34,182 nucleotides of DNA from an uncultured Oceanisphaera sp. (GCF_947495715.1 NZ_CANLZU010000028.1:1-34182), one strand, 5' to 3'; shown: positions 1-8,436, counted from the first letter of the stretch. The notes: a model not told the origin generated them from the letters alone. Numbers and translations: made by a program.

Positions 1-128
1 CAGCTACTGACTGAAGTTTCAATGTTGCTAAAGGGAGTAGGAAGTGAATTCCACATACGTTATACGTGATTGCTTATGTCTTACCATTCCGCTTATCTAA
101 TTTCAGGTATAAGTTGGCGGTATTGATA

Positions 129-362
129 TTATGAGATCGTTTTCTTGCCATAATTTAGGATGCTCGCAACTAAAGGGTCGGTGCTGGCTGGGGCCTCAGT
201 CAATCCAACATATTTGGCATTTTCATCAACCATCCATCGGCCTGCAAATTTTACCGGAGGCGGGTAGATTTGCCCGGTTTTTGCATATCCGGATAAAGTG
301 GTGTTGCTGACCTTTATAGCAAAATTATTTTTTGCCCACTCTTGAATAGTGATGAACATCAT
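129..362 (-). CDS. Lambda-type excisionase (Xis) family protein
   Basis: This 77-residue protein resembles small phage and integrative-element excisionases, winged-helix DNA-bending proteins that direct an integrase towards excision. The visible signature is an N-terminal 'xxTIQEWA' start, then 'LSGYAKTGQIYPPPVK' and 'GRWMVDENAKYVG', which match the helix, the turn with consecutive prolines, and the wing of the family. The start has two consecutive ATG codons preceded by a purine-rich AAGAGGT stretch on the minus strand. Integrase genes usually lie downstream of xis, here beyond base 1 of the window. Bases 1-128 hold only a short frame open to the edge (from about 54, minus strand), which I could not identify. 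Family call is fairly good; whether the parent element is intact is unknown. Confidence 0.72.
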   Translation of the reverse strand: MMFITIQEWAKNNFAIKVSNTTLSGYAKTGQIYPPPVKFAGRWMVDENAKYVGLTEAPASTDPLVASILNYGKKTIS

Positions 363-606
363 TCAGACCTCTTGGTATTTTCCTGGGCTTCCCTACTTTG
401 GTGACATTGAGGAAAACCACAGTTTCCAATCTTTAAATCCATTATGCGCTCATCTCTCAATCGAGCAACTTGGCTAATTTGAGGAAATAGTGAATTGGAC
501 GGACACTGGGTCATTGATTGGATGCAACCTCACTTAAAGCGGGCTGAAGATCTACGTGGTCGTGCCGTTAATAAGAAGTACTAAACCTAAAACTCAGGAG
601 AAGCGG

Positions 607-1710
607 ATGGGACTTTCTACAATATGGAATCGTGCGAAAAAGGCGGTGTTGCTGATCACCGTGCTGGTGGGGGCAGTTGCCATTCTGCCCAGAGCCTGGG
701 ATGCCTTTCAGATCCTGGTACTGGATGATACGGCCCGCATGATCGAGTATCGCCTGAAATCGCTTTCTCCCGACCAGTATGCGTTAGCCATTCAGGACGC
801 TCTGTCTGAAGCAGACATGGATCTCGCGTTGTCTTTGGCCACGCTGGCGACACAACAAGATGTTGCGCTGCCTCCAGAGTTGTTGGAAGAGCTGGAGCGG
901 CAGCAGGGATTTTTTCAAACCTCTGCCCGGGTTGGCAAGGATGTGTGGACCGGGGTCAGTACGGGTGAAGCCAACAGTATGGCTGGCCTCAGTGCGGCCA
1001 TGGTCAGTGATATGGCGGTAATCGGAGATGTCAGGGATCTGGTTAACCAGGCGAAGCTCTGGCCTGAGCATGATCCGGTGATTCTGGCACTGGCCGGCAC
1101 CGGAACCCTGCTAACGGCTGCCACGGTGACCACCATGGGAGGAACTGCTGCAGCCAGAGGCGGGGTGTCGCTTATCAAGGTGGCCAGAAAAACAGGAAAA
1201 CTGAGCAAGGGGCTTGCCAGTCAAATTTCAAAAATCAGCAAGGACGTCATCAACAGCAAGGCATTACGGTCATTTTCCGACCAGGCAAAAAGTATGAATA
1301 TGTCTCAACTGACCAGTGGTCGTTATTGGGATGAGTTGAGCGAAGCATCTCGGAAAATCATTTCCCGCAAGAAATCCGCCGAGCTGGTGGATGCCGGCGG
1401 CAGCATTAAAAATATTGGCTCCAACACAAGTCTTAAGGGGGCACTGGATGCCTTGGACAAGGCGGGTACGGTGAAGGAGTTGCGCCGATTGGAGAAGGTA
1501 TCCAGCACGCTCGGTGATGGCTTTCGCGGTGCCCTGAAGGTACTTCCGGACATTGGAAAAAGCGTTTACCGGCTTTTTTCGCTGCTGTTCTCCTTATTGT
1601 CATCCTTGGTGATGGCCGTCATCTGGCTGATATATTCACTCTGGGTGACGATGAAGTGGCTGGGTGGGATCAGCCTGCCGTTCAGGCGTTTTACCTTGCC
1701 CTGGCGGTAA
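607..1710 (+). CDS. Hypothetical membrane protein with N- and C-terminal hydrophobic segments
   Basis: I do not recognise this family. The 367-residue reading starts at the ATG at 607, six bases after a good CAGGAG ribosome binding site; an upstream in-frame ATG at 556 has no comparable site. One transmembrane segment lies at about residues 13-28 (AVLLITVLVGAVAILP) and a longer hydrophobic stretch near residues 320-355 just before the C-terminus. A central Gly/Ala/Thr-rich region (about residues 160-190) is also hydrophobic and could insert or form a helical hairpin. The part between is rich in Lys and Ser and probably cytoplasmic. The gene ends in a strong terminator, so it appears to be its own transcription unit, separate from the DUF262 genes downstream. 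A toxin/immunity or envelope-associated role is possible but not shown. Confidence 0.7.
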   Translation: MGLSTIWNRAKKAVLLITVLVGAVAILPRAWDAFQILVLDDTARMIEYRLKSLSPDQYALAIQDALSEADMDLALSLATLATQQDVALPPELLEELERQQGFFQTSARVGKDVWTGVSTGEANSMAGLSAAMVSDMAVIGDVRDLVNQAKLWPEHDPVILALAGTGTLLTAATVTTMGGTAAARGGVSLIKVARKTGKLSKGLASQISKISKDVINSKALRSFSDQAKSMNMSQLTSGRYWDELSEASRKIISRKKSAELVDAGGSIKNIGSNTSLKGALDALDKAGTVKELRRLEKVSSTLGDGFRGALKVLPDIGKSVYRLFSLLFSLLSSLVMAVIWLIYSLWVTMKWLGGISLPFRRFTLPWR

Positions 1711-1754
1711 CTGTTCCGCCCTCACTGCGGGGATACTACATCTGCTTGAATATT

Positions 1755-1796
1755 GCACTGTCCGCTTTCGACGCTGTAAGCGGCAGTGCTTTTTTG
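1755..1796 (+). terminator. Rho-independent terminator
   Basis: GCACTG-t-CCGCTT pairs with AAGCGG-CAGTGC (a 12-bp stem with one bulged base) around a 10-base loop and is followed directly by a run of six T. It closes the transcription unit of the membrane protein. Confidence 0.88.
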
Positions 1797-1955
1797 TCGG
1801 GAAACAGGCGACGTATTCAGTCGCTCGAATGGAACATTCTGATCCACATTCAGATTGGTCTCATACAAGCCCGCTAGGCATAATGTTTACCAATGCTGGC
1901 TGAGATCTTTGCGACATCACGACAGCCGCTTAATGGAAAAGGAGCACGGATAAAA

Positions 1956-3464
1956 ATGGAAATGGTTGCTCAGCTAGAGCGTGGAAAGCAAATAAGTCAG
2001 GTGCAGACAAATCCTGTTCAGGTGAAAGTGTTAGGGTTTGATGAGCTACGCCAGCTCGATTATTCGCTGCAGCTGGACAACTATCAGCGGCCCTATGTGT
2101 GGGGGAAAGACAAGGTCGGGCAGTTGTTGGATGATCTCAATGCCTTTACCGGGCAGAGTGAACAGACCGACTACTATCTGGGTACTCTGTTGCTGCACCG
2201 TCAGTGCGCTAAAAAGGCACTGTTTGTTATAGACGGCCAGCAACGGCTCAGCACCCTGGCAGTGCTGCACCATGCGTTGCACCAAACCATGCCAGACCGG
2301 CTGGATTTTCACTATCGTTCGCCCCGGTCGGTAGTCAACCTGCAGGGGGCAAAACAACTGATGACATCCCAAAGACTGGCGCTGCTCCAGGATGTTTTTC
2401 AGCGTTTACGTTTTACGGTGATCATCGTTGATCGAGAGGATCTGGCTTTTACCTTTTTCGATACCCAGAACAACAGGGGGGTACCACTGGCTGCCACCGA
2501 TCTGCTCAAGGCTTATCATCTAAGGGCTATTGGTGGCGAACGGGGTGAAGCTTTGCAGGCAGAATGCGCCCGGTTATGGGAAGGAGTTCAGCAATCGGGC
2601 AAAGCGAGGCGCGGCCGGTCAGACTTTGCCCCCAAATTATTTAACCGCTATCTGTGGCGAGCACGCAACTGGCGAGGATCGCATCATATAGAGCTGGAGC
2701 AGCATGACGGCTTGCTGGAAACCTTTCAGCAGCAAAGCTTGAAGAGTGAGGAGGAAAATAGTATTCCGCTTTATCCTGGACGACATAACCAGTTTGCAAC
2801 CCGGCTGACTATGCAGGAAAGCGATAACTATCAGCTCGAGCTAAACCCGGTTCGTATTGGCAGTCATGCCGCCAGGTTACCCTTTTCTCTGCGACAGCCT
2901 ATTCATCAGGGAGTAGGATTTTTTCTTTACACTCAGAAATATGCTGCCCTGATCGATGAGTTATGGCATCAGCCTACAAACTGCTTCGAGGTAAAGACTT
3001 TACGCTGTTTTTATCAGCGGGTGGTGTTGTCAAATGCTGGCTATTTACGTGAGCTGTTCGACCTGGCCCTGCTGATGTATGTGGATCAGTTTGGTGAAGA
3101 GCGTATGGTGGAGTTTGCACTGGCGTTTGAACTTGTGCTTTGTGGTATTCGCCTTGAGAAGAGATCTGTTTATGACAGCACTCCGAGAAAGTACCTACGT
3201 GAAGCGGATCATAACCTGCTGGATATCATTGCCGGTGCCTATCGTCCAGAGGAAGTGCTGGTTGTACTGCAAGGACAGCAGAAATGGCTTATCAATAGCA
3301 GCCGTTTGTTGGAAAGTATCACTAGGGGACAGGGGGTTCGAGGTCGTTATCTTTCAGCTTGGGTTAACTATCTGGATGATGAAAAGTGGCAAGCAATTGC
3401 ACTGCCTCCAGAGTTTGAACAATTGCTTAACCAATATCGAAACAAGGAAAGTACCCATGCATAA
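1956..3464 (+). CDS. DUF262-domain protein, first of an overlapping pair
   Basis: This protein of about 502 residues carries the N-terminal DUF262 (ParB-like/GmrS-type NTPase) domain. The characteristic motifs are QRPYVW at residues 44-49, a YYLGTLLL strand, DGQQR at 93-97 and a later 'DTQNNRGVPLAATDLLKA' segment equivalent to the family's N-x-R-G...D-L-K motif. The DGQQR motif is used for nucleotide binding or hydrolysis in SspE and GmrSD relatives. I see no DUF1524 His-x-x-Pro nuclease motif in its C-terminal half, so it is probably the NTPase/sensor partner. The start is the ATG at 1956, 11 bases after AAAAGGAG; an upstream ATG at 1893 has no site. The last eight bases overlap the start of the next gene, so the two proteins are probably translationally coupled and act together. 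Confidence 0.85.
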   Translation: MEMVAQLERGKQISQVQTNPVQVKVLGFDELRQLDYSLQLDNYQRPYVWGKDKVGQLLDDLNAFTGQSEQTDYYLGTLLLHRQCAKKALFVIDGQQRLSTLAVLHHALHQTMPDRLDFHYRSPRSVVNLQGAKQLMTSQRLALLQDVFQRLRFTVIIVDREDLAFTFFDTQNNRGVPLAATDLLKAYHLRAIGGERGEALQAECARLWEGVQQSGKARRGRSDFAPKLFNRYLWRARNWRGSHHIELEQHDGLLETFQQQSLKSEEENSIPLYPGRHNQFATRLTMQESDNYQLELNPVRIGSHAARLPFSLRQPIHQGVGFFLYTQKYAALIDELWHQPTNCFEVKTLRCFYQRVVLSNAGYLRELFDLALLMYVDQFGEERMVEFALAFELVLCGIRLEKRSVYDSTPRKYLREADHNLLDIIAGAYRPEEVLVVLQGQQKWLINSSRLLESITRGQGVRGRYLSAWVNYLDDEKWQAIALPPEFEQLLNQYRNKESTHA

Positions 3465-5415
3465 CTCCATGCTTGTAAGTCTGGAGCAGGTAATTGAGCA
3501 GAAGCTGCTGTTCAATGTTCCCATCTATCAGCGTTTGTATGTATGGGGGCCTGAGCAGATTAAGACCTTGCTCGACGATCTGGTGGCTGCCTGTAAAGCA
3601 GGCAAGGATGTGTTCTATCTGGGCGGCACTCTGGTGATTGAACAGGAAAACACAGGCTTCATTGACCCTGTTCTTGATTTGATTGACGGCCAGCAACGCT
3701 TCACCACCCTCTGGTTGCTCAGTATCGCCCTTGAGCGGTTGATCAAGCAACGTCAAAGCCAGGAAGTGAACCACTTGTCTGAATATCGCATGGTGGAGAT
3801 GAACGACTCACACCAGCCACGTATTCGTTTTGCCATTCGGCCCGAGGTTAGCCGGTTTTTTGATGCATTGCTGCACGGAGAGACATTACCGGATAATACC
3901 CATGCTGATGTATTAAGCCATGCCATCAGTGAGATGGAGGGGTATTTCGGTAAGCATACTGAACTGTGTTTAACCGATATTAGCCATTTTATTCGTCATC
4001 GCGTCCAGCTAGTGCTGACCCGAGTGCCTGTTAACACCGATCTTAACAAGTTATTTGAGGTCATCAACAATCGTGGCGCGCAGCTGCAGCATCACGATAT
4101 TCTCAAGGCGAGACTGCTGGAGTTGATTGAAGATGATCAGCAACGGGAGATCCATGCTCAGCTTTGGGATGCCTGCGCCTACATGAATGATTATGTAGAG
4201 AAAAATCTAGCAAGTGCGACTGGAGTAAAGTTGGCACCCTGGTATCGGCAGGATGACGATACTGCTGATCCCTTGGCCACAGCAGGCTGTGTGCGTGGCG
4301 CACTGCAAAGCCTGAGTTCAGGCCATCAGAATCGAGTTTTCACTCTTGCCGACATTCTTGAAGGTAATGTTGCTGTTGATCCAGCATCGGTCAATAAATA
4401 CGAACAAACTACTCAGGTGCGTAGCATCATTAGTTTTCCCGTGTTGTTGCAGCATGTGCTACGTATTTTTTTGCATCAGCAGCACCAGACAGACATTGAG
4501 CATATTCTCGACAAGGAGCTGCTGACCATTTTTGATGAACACTGGTTGGCGATGCATAAGCCAGGTGGCAGTGAAGTCATGGCCTTTATTGGTTTGCTCT
4601 GGCAATGCCGTTACTTGTTTGACAAACATGTGATCAAATGGGTGGATGATAATGGTGAAGACCGTCTGGTTATCAGACCATTACGGCTTAACGAGAATAG
4701 TCTGGTACGTGATCAAAGCAATGCCAATAGCTCACTCAGCATGTTACAAAGCATGCTTTATCACTCCCAACAACTGACCACCCAGTACTGGCTGACGCCA
4801 CTGCTGAATTACCTGCTGCAGTTTGGTGGCCAGGAGGTACTGACGTATCTGAAATATCTGGATAATCGGTTGCTGTGTACGAGCACCGGCCAGAGCCTGA
4901 TGGACAGAACACGGCACTTTTTGAAAGAGCCTTGGTTTGATGGTCACTCATTAATGGACATGGAAGGTGCTTTGAGTGCCAGCCACGGCACCGGCTTTTG
5001 GCACTACTGGTTCTACAAACTGGAGTACATCTTGTGGGACCGTTACCGAGAGGAAAAAGGATCAGCCTGGCAGGCATTCAGAATGACGGCGAAAAACTCG
5101 GTAGAGCATGTGTCACCGCAGCAACCGGAAGGCTGTGACAGCAATGTACTGCAAAAGCTGGTGGATAACTTCGGTAACCTGGCACTGGTGTCCCGGGGCA
5201 TTAACTCTGAATATGGCAACAAACCATATGTGGAGAAGCGAGCGCGTTTTCGCGAGCGTAATGCAGCCCGAGCTGACTCTCTGAAGCTGTGGCTGATCTA
5301 CGAACACGAGAGCTGGAATGATGATTTTGCCTTGGAGCATCAGAATAGGATGATAAAAGAATACGCCTATTACTTTGAACAGGTGGAGCACGCAGCGTTA
5401 AAGGTCCGCACATAA
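3457..5415 (+). CDS. DUF262-DUF1524 restriction-type nuclease (GmrSD/SspE/BrxU-like)
   Basis: This 652-residue protein joins an N-terminal DUF262 domain to a C-terminal DUF1524 nuclease domain, the architecture of type IV modification-dependent restriction enzymes (GmrSD, BrxU) and of SspE. DUF262 motifs are YQRLYVW near residues 24-30, DGQQR at 77-81 and 'EVINNRGAQLQHHDILKA'. The DUF1524 signature is 'NSVEHVSP' with His551 and Pro554 (the His-x-x-Pro motif), followed by 'DNFGNLALVS', 'NS.YGN' and 'YVEKRARF', all typical of the His-Me fold. The ATG at 3457 lies inside the upstream stop region (ATGCATAA), giving an 8-base overlap. The same frame is open upstream to 3079, but that part lies within the first gene and is a shadow. 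No dnd, ssp or BREX genes are seen nearby, so the recognised DNA modification is unknown. Confidence 0.9.
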   Translation: MHNSMLVSLEQVIEQKLLFNVPIYQRLYVWGPEQIKTLLDDLVAACKAGKDVFYLGGTLVIEQENTGFIDPVLDLIDGQQRFTTLWLLSIALERLIKQRQSQEVNHLSEYRMVEMNDSHQPRIRFAIRPEVSRFFDALLHGETLPDNTHADVLSHAISEMEGYFGKHTELCLTDISHFIRHRVQLVLTRVPVNTDLNKLFEVINNRGAQLQHHDILKARLLELIEDDQQREIHAQLWDACAYMNDYVEKNLASATGVKLAPWYRQDDDTADPLATAGCVRGALQSLSSGHQNRVFTLADILEGNVAVDPASVNKYEQTTQVRSIISFPVLLQHVLRIFLHQQHQTDIEHILDKELLTIFDEHWLAMHKPGGSEVMAFIGLLWQCRYLFDKHVIKWVDDNGEDRLVIRPLRLNENSLVRDQSNANSSLSMLQSMLYHSQQLTTQYWLTPLLNYLLQFGGQEVLTYLKYLDNRLLCTSTGQSLMDRTRHFLKEPWFDGHSLMDMEGALSASHGTGFWHYWFYKLEYILWDRYREEKGSAWQAFRMTAKNSVEHVSPQQPEGCDSNVLQKLVDNFGNLALVSRGINSEYGNKPYVEKRARFRERNAARADSLKLWLIYEHESWNDDFALEHQNRMIKEYAYYFEQVEHAALKVRT

Positions 5416-5506
5416 TGCTAAGCTCATCGACTTCCCTGAATTATGCCCGGTCAGTGTCGGACTGAGGAGGGTTACGGTAATTTCATTGCAGGGCATCGGC
5501 CAACAT

Positions 5507-5550
5507 CCAGCACCACGGGCTCACCTAATCGATGAGCCTGTGGTGCTTGG
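5507..5550. terminator. Long GC-rich hairpin after the DUF262 pair, probable terminator
   Basis: AGCACCACGGGCTCA pairs with TGAGCCTGTGGTGCT (15 bp with a single G-T mismatch) around the loop CCTAATCGA, followed by a short T-run (TGTTTTG). It lies 92 bases after the stop of the DUF1524 gene. It could instead be a repeat-type palindrome. Confidence 0.65.
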
Positions 5551-5597
5551 CATGTTTTGACCTTCTCGGTTGAACCGGATAATTCTACCCCGGTAGA

Positions 5598-6163
5598 ATG
5601 GAGTCAATTGGGTTTTTCCAGGTTCCTGAAAGCACGGAAATAACAGCAATCAGTCACACTCACATCTATTCGCTACAGGGGCGTCAATGGCTGAGTGGCC
5701 TTAAAACCGCACACAACGTTGGAACCAATGTGATTGACACCTTAACTCGTCTGATTGCGGAATGTGAGCAACAACATGTGGCCGTCGATACCAACTTCGA
5801 GGCGGAGGTAGCAAAGCTCAGGAAAAGCCCACCCGCAACACCTCCCTTAGGCAACAAAACGCCGGGCAAGGCTCAGCCTTCTGTAACTACCTATACACGT
5901 GACCCTGCAGTGGTCGCCTGGATACTGAATAACGCGGCGGGAATCTGTGAATGCTGCGATAAGCCGGCCCCCTTCCAACGAGAAGACGGCACTCCCTATC
6001 TGGAGGTTCACCAGGTTCAACGGTTAACCGATAAGGGAGAGGACATCATCAACAATACCTTGCCCTGTGCTCTAACTTCCATAGAGAGCTTCATTACGGC
6101 GCAGATAAACAAAGCTTGGCGCATGAGCTGAGAGCCAAGCACTCCCGGCTAACCAGTAAGTAA
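5598..6163 (+). pseudogene. HNH endonuclease (McrA-like), frameshifted
   Basis: The reading frame encodes a C-terminal HNH zinc-type nuclease domain: 'GICECCDKPAPFQREDGTPY' gives the first Cys pair and the typical Pro-Phe-x-x-x-Asp-Gly-x-Pro-Tyr element, then 'LEVHQVQRL'. At about 6062 the frame fails. The expected family ending, 'ALCSNFHRELHYG', is present one frame over and runs to a TAA at 6161. One missing base restores the full domain. The site 'VHQ' replaces the family's usual 'VHH', so a key His may also be lost. Relatives with this domain are nucleases, often of the modified-DNA-cutting kind, which fits the DUF262 neighbours. Either the gene is decaying or the single-base loss is a sequencing error; the missing second His argues for decay. 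Confidence 0.75.
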
Positions 6164-6287
6164 AACACTCTCCTTTTGAAAAAGTCGTTATAGGGCGAAT
6201 AACTATCCATATTGCGACCTTTTTACCTCATCCCGATGATTGAGTAAGCCCCCGAAACCACTGGATTTTTTTCATTAAGGCCGGAAA

Positions 6288-6338
6288 GGCGAGTAACTGT
6301 ACTTTTAACGCTCTCCTGGTGACAGTTATTCGCCTTTT
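6288..6338. terminator. 13-bp inverted repeat with T-run
   Basis: GGCGAGTAACTGT (6288-6300) pairs with ACAGTTATTCGCC (6322-6334) at 12 of 13 positions, followed by TTTT. The 21-base loop is long for a terminator. A direct copy of the arm, GGCGAATAACT, also occurs at 6194-6204. Confidence 0.45.
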
Positions 6339-6379
6339 GGTGAATTGGAAGGGAATGTCGCGAGAAAAATCGCATTTCT

Positions 6380-6480
6380 GTAGCACCTAAACAAAACTTG
6401 TTTCGGTACCGTACCGCGACAAGTAGATATACTGTTTAGATACCCCCCTTTGGCGAGTCTGGATTTGGGGGTTGCTCGTG
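6380..6480. repeat. 101-bp structured repeat, copy 1
   Basis: First copy of a 101-base direct repeat (about 92 of 101 identical to copy 2). It contains nested inverted repeats: CTAAACA ... TGTTTAG outermost, CTTGT ... ACAAG inside, and CGG ... CCG innermost, followed by a second hairpin with CCCCC ... GGGGG arms. Function unknown. Confidence 0.8.
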
Positions 6481-6518
6481 AAAAATCCTTCAGGAAGCCT
6501 CGAAAACAGCAGTATTTC

Positions 6519-6619
6519 GTAGTACCTAAACAAGGCTTGTGGCGGAACCGTACCGCGACAAGTAGGTATACTGTTTAGATACCCCCCTTTGGCAGGTCTG
6601 GATTTGGGGGTTGCTCGTG
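6519..6619. repeat. 101-bp structured repeat, copy 2
   Basis: Second copy, 139 bases downstream of the first. The hairpin is stronger here (CTTGT-g-GCGG with CCGC-g-ACAAG). All arms are preserved and most of the nine differences fall outside them or in the inner stem. Confidence 0.8.
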
Positions 6620-6772
6620 AAATTCTCCCCTCATGACTGTCAAATTACAACCCAACCTCAATTAGACGAACCTTGTTTTATGACCCGTATGTGAACATGC
6701 CTGCTTGTTTTGGAACCCATTAAAAAACATACATGTTGAGCAACCCGTTGCTAGCTGCACGGATCTTATGTG

Positions 6773-6870
6773 TGGGGTTGCTAAACAAGTAGGTACTTGT
6801 TCTGGTACGGGGTCAGTGTCCCGCCAGCCACTACTTGTCCCAGAGGGGTAGCGCGACATGTAGATAGTTA
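6773..6870. repeat. Degenerate third copy of the structured repeat
   Basis: Pieces of the 101-bp repeat recur: GGGGTTGCTAAACAAG, then ACTTGT, then GTAGCGCGACATGTAGATA against GTACCGCGACAAGTAGATA in copy 1. The spacing differs, so this is a diverged or rearranged copy ending just before the small frame at 6889. The stretch 6164-6888 otherwise holds no gene that I can support. Confidence 0.5.
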
Positions 6871-6888
6871 ATGTTCTGGAGGCAGGTA

Positions 6889-7134
6889 ATGGCAAAAGAG
6901 ATTTCGGCGAGCAAAGCGGCCCTGAACGAAGAGAGAGAAGACGATCAGGTAGTGTGGGGTGCGATATGGGAAGAGCCGGACGTGCTGGTGCTGGACGGTA
7001 TGGATCTGGTGGATATCGGCAGAAGGCAACTGAAGCGAAATCTGCTGGCCTGGGCAACTCGGGTCGCGGAAGATTTTTGGTCGAGAAAGCGGAAAATGAG
7101 TACGAAAAGATTCGCAGGTGCAGCGACCACTTGA
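6889..7134 (+). CDS. Possible small hypothetical protein (81 aa)
   Basis: I do not recognise this protein. The ATG at 6889 follows a reasonable GGAGG ribosome binding site, and codon use in this frame (many CTG, GTG, GAC, GAA) looks like real coding sequence. The N-terminal half is acidic (EEREDDQVVW), with a hydrophobic strand (DVLVLDGMDLVDI), and the C-terminal half is basic (KRNLLAW, SRKRKMSTKRF). An overlapping frame at 6954-7205 is Gly/Arg-rich and more likely a shadow. It directly follows the structured repeats, which could be its regulatory region. It lies in a zone full of decayed genes, so it may itself be a fragment. Confidence 0.4.
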   Translation: MAKEISASKAALNEEREDDQVVWGAIWEEPDVLVLDGMDLVDIGRRQLKRNLLAWATRVAEDFWSRKRKMSTKRFAGAATT

Positions 7135-7323
7135 AGACCATGTTGGCTCCGACCCGGGGACACACTCAAACCCTGCTCAATCACGAGGACGGGAAGGCAG
7201 GATAATCAAGCCGGTCAACTCAGGTGGAGTAAATCCGGTAACTTGGATGTATTCGGAGAAGTAAGCTGGGCATAGATACGGGCGATAAGGGTGTCTGTCA
7301 GTGAGCAAGAGCGATACGGGGAA

Positions 7324-7376
7324 AGCAGAGGTGGCTCTGCTGATACGGGCCCCTAGCCGGCGAGTAGCCGGCTTTT
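7324..7376 (+). terminator. Two tandem hairpins, second a probable terminator
   Basis: AGCAGAG/CTCTGCT (loop GTGG) at about 7324-7341 is followed by AGCCGGC/GCCGGCT (loop GAGTA, 7355-7373) and TTTT. Both stems are perfect 7-bp matches. The second has the form of a rho-independent terminator on the plus strand. Confidence 0.6.
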
Positions 7377-7499
7377 CTGTGCGCCGCAGATGCGCAGATG
7401 GTTTAGAGGGCCTTTACGGGCCTCCTGCCGCAAGATCGTTGTTCAGAGAGCAAATCCCCAAAGAGGGTCAGAAAGTGCTCAGATTCGGGTGATTCCGGC

Positions 7500-8320
7500 G
7501 TTTTAAGGGGGTATTGGGTTGTGATGGCTGTTCAGATTGCCGATACAGTATCAGGTTCAGGTCTCTCGCAGGCGTCGAGCCCGGACTGCTAACCCCGAAG
7601 TGATGACTGCACCAAGCAGTGTCCAATCCCCCTGGCCGGCACCGGCTCACAGGGGTTCGATGGTCTTGCTGGCACTCACTCCCCTCTCCATTCAGCTCAC
7701 ATTTAACCACGCCCGCCAGGACAGACGACTCCCTCATCGATACTGGACCGAGACTGCGGACACGCCGGCCCGCTCTTGGTCGAACTGGACCGAGAAAATA
7801 GAGGCGTCTCTACGGACGAACCCGAGGAGCCCTGACCTATACGCGGAGTTAGATGAGCCAGGCTTTTGCCAAGAAACATCTCGGTCGGCACCGGACGGCC
7901 TGCAGACTTCAGAGCACACCCACAATCCGACGTCGACATGAACCCTAGCGCCACGGGCAACCACACCGTCGACAGCGGACATTGATTCATCTACTCATCG
8001 GTACCCGACAAACCGCACAGTCGAAACCAGACAGCGCGCGCAAGAGCGCAAGGTTCAAAGTCAGTGACAGGTTCGCCTGGCCACGCGGATCCGGTATTCA
8101 GGTACACAGCTTCACGGTCGACACCGGACTGACGCTCAACAAGACAAACATGAAGTAACCTGGATGCACGGCATTTCTGCCCGGAAACAGGGTTTTTTCT
8201 ATCTTGCTCCACACGGATGACCGAACAATACGGTCGATATCGGACCGGCAACCATCACTGAGCTGTAGTAGTCAGACGGACCCAGGCGACGATGCGGCAA
8301 CAGCAGAAACACCGATGTCG
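7500..8320 (+). other. Non-coding decayed stretch with traces of a tandem-repeat protein
   Basis: No convincing intact gene is present between 7206 and 8430. Several places in different frames translate to short pieces like the linker of bacterial Ig-like adhesin repeats: 'GNHTVDSG' near 7957, 'SFTVDTGLT' near 8106 and 'NNTVDIGP' near 8225, with weaker GTCGxxACCGGAC-like matches near 7737 and 7886. A possible 'DAGNS' lies near 8290. The pieces sit in different frames with stops between them. This could be the heavily mutated remnant of a large repeat-containing surface protein, or chance recurrence in GC-rich sequence. Confidence 0.3.
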
Positions 8321-8436
8321 ATAAGCCCCTCTTGAGCCTGGTCAGGGAATGGGTCATTTAAGATTTGTCGGCACAGGCCAATTTTCATTTGGTCACAAAT
8401 GAGGAGTGCCACACAATGGAGCCTGAGTGATCAAAG

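Noticed and set aside
3079-3456. A 126-codon upstream extension of the second DUF262 gene
   Set aside because: It lies inside the first DUF262 gene in another frame. The protein family begins at the ATG at 3457, which shows the usual overlap start.
6380-6619. Possible CRISPR array
   Set aside because: There are only two 101-bp copies with a 38-base spacer, and the repeat is far longer than a CRISPR repeat. No cas genes are present.
7537-8251. Several open frames of 60-134 aa on both strands
   Set aside because: They overlap one another, have no ribosome binding sites or family features, and the region is best read as decayed sequence.
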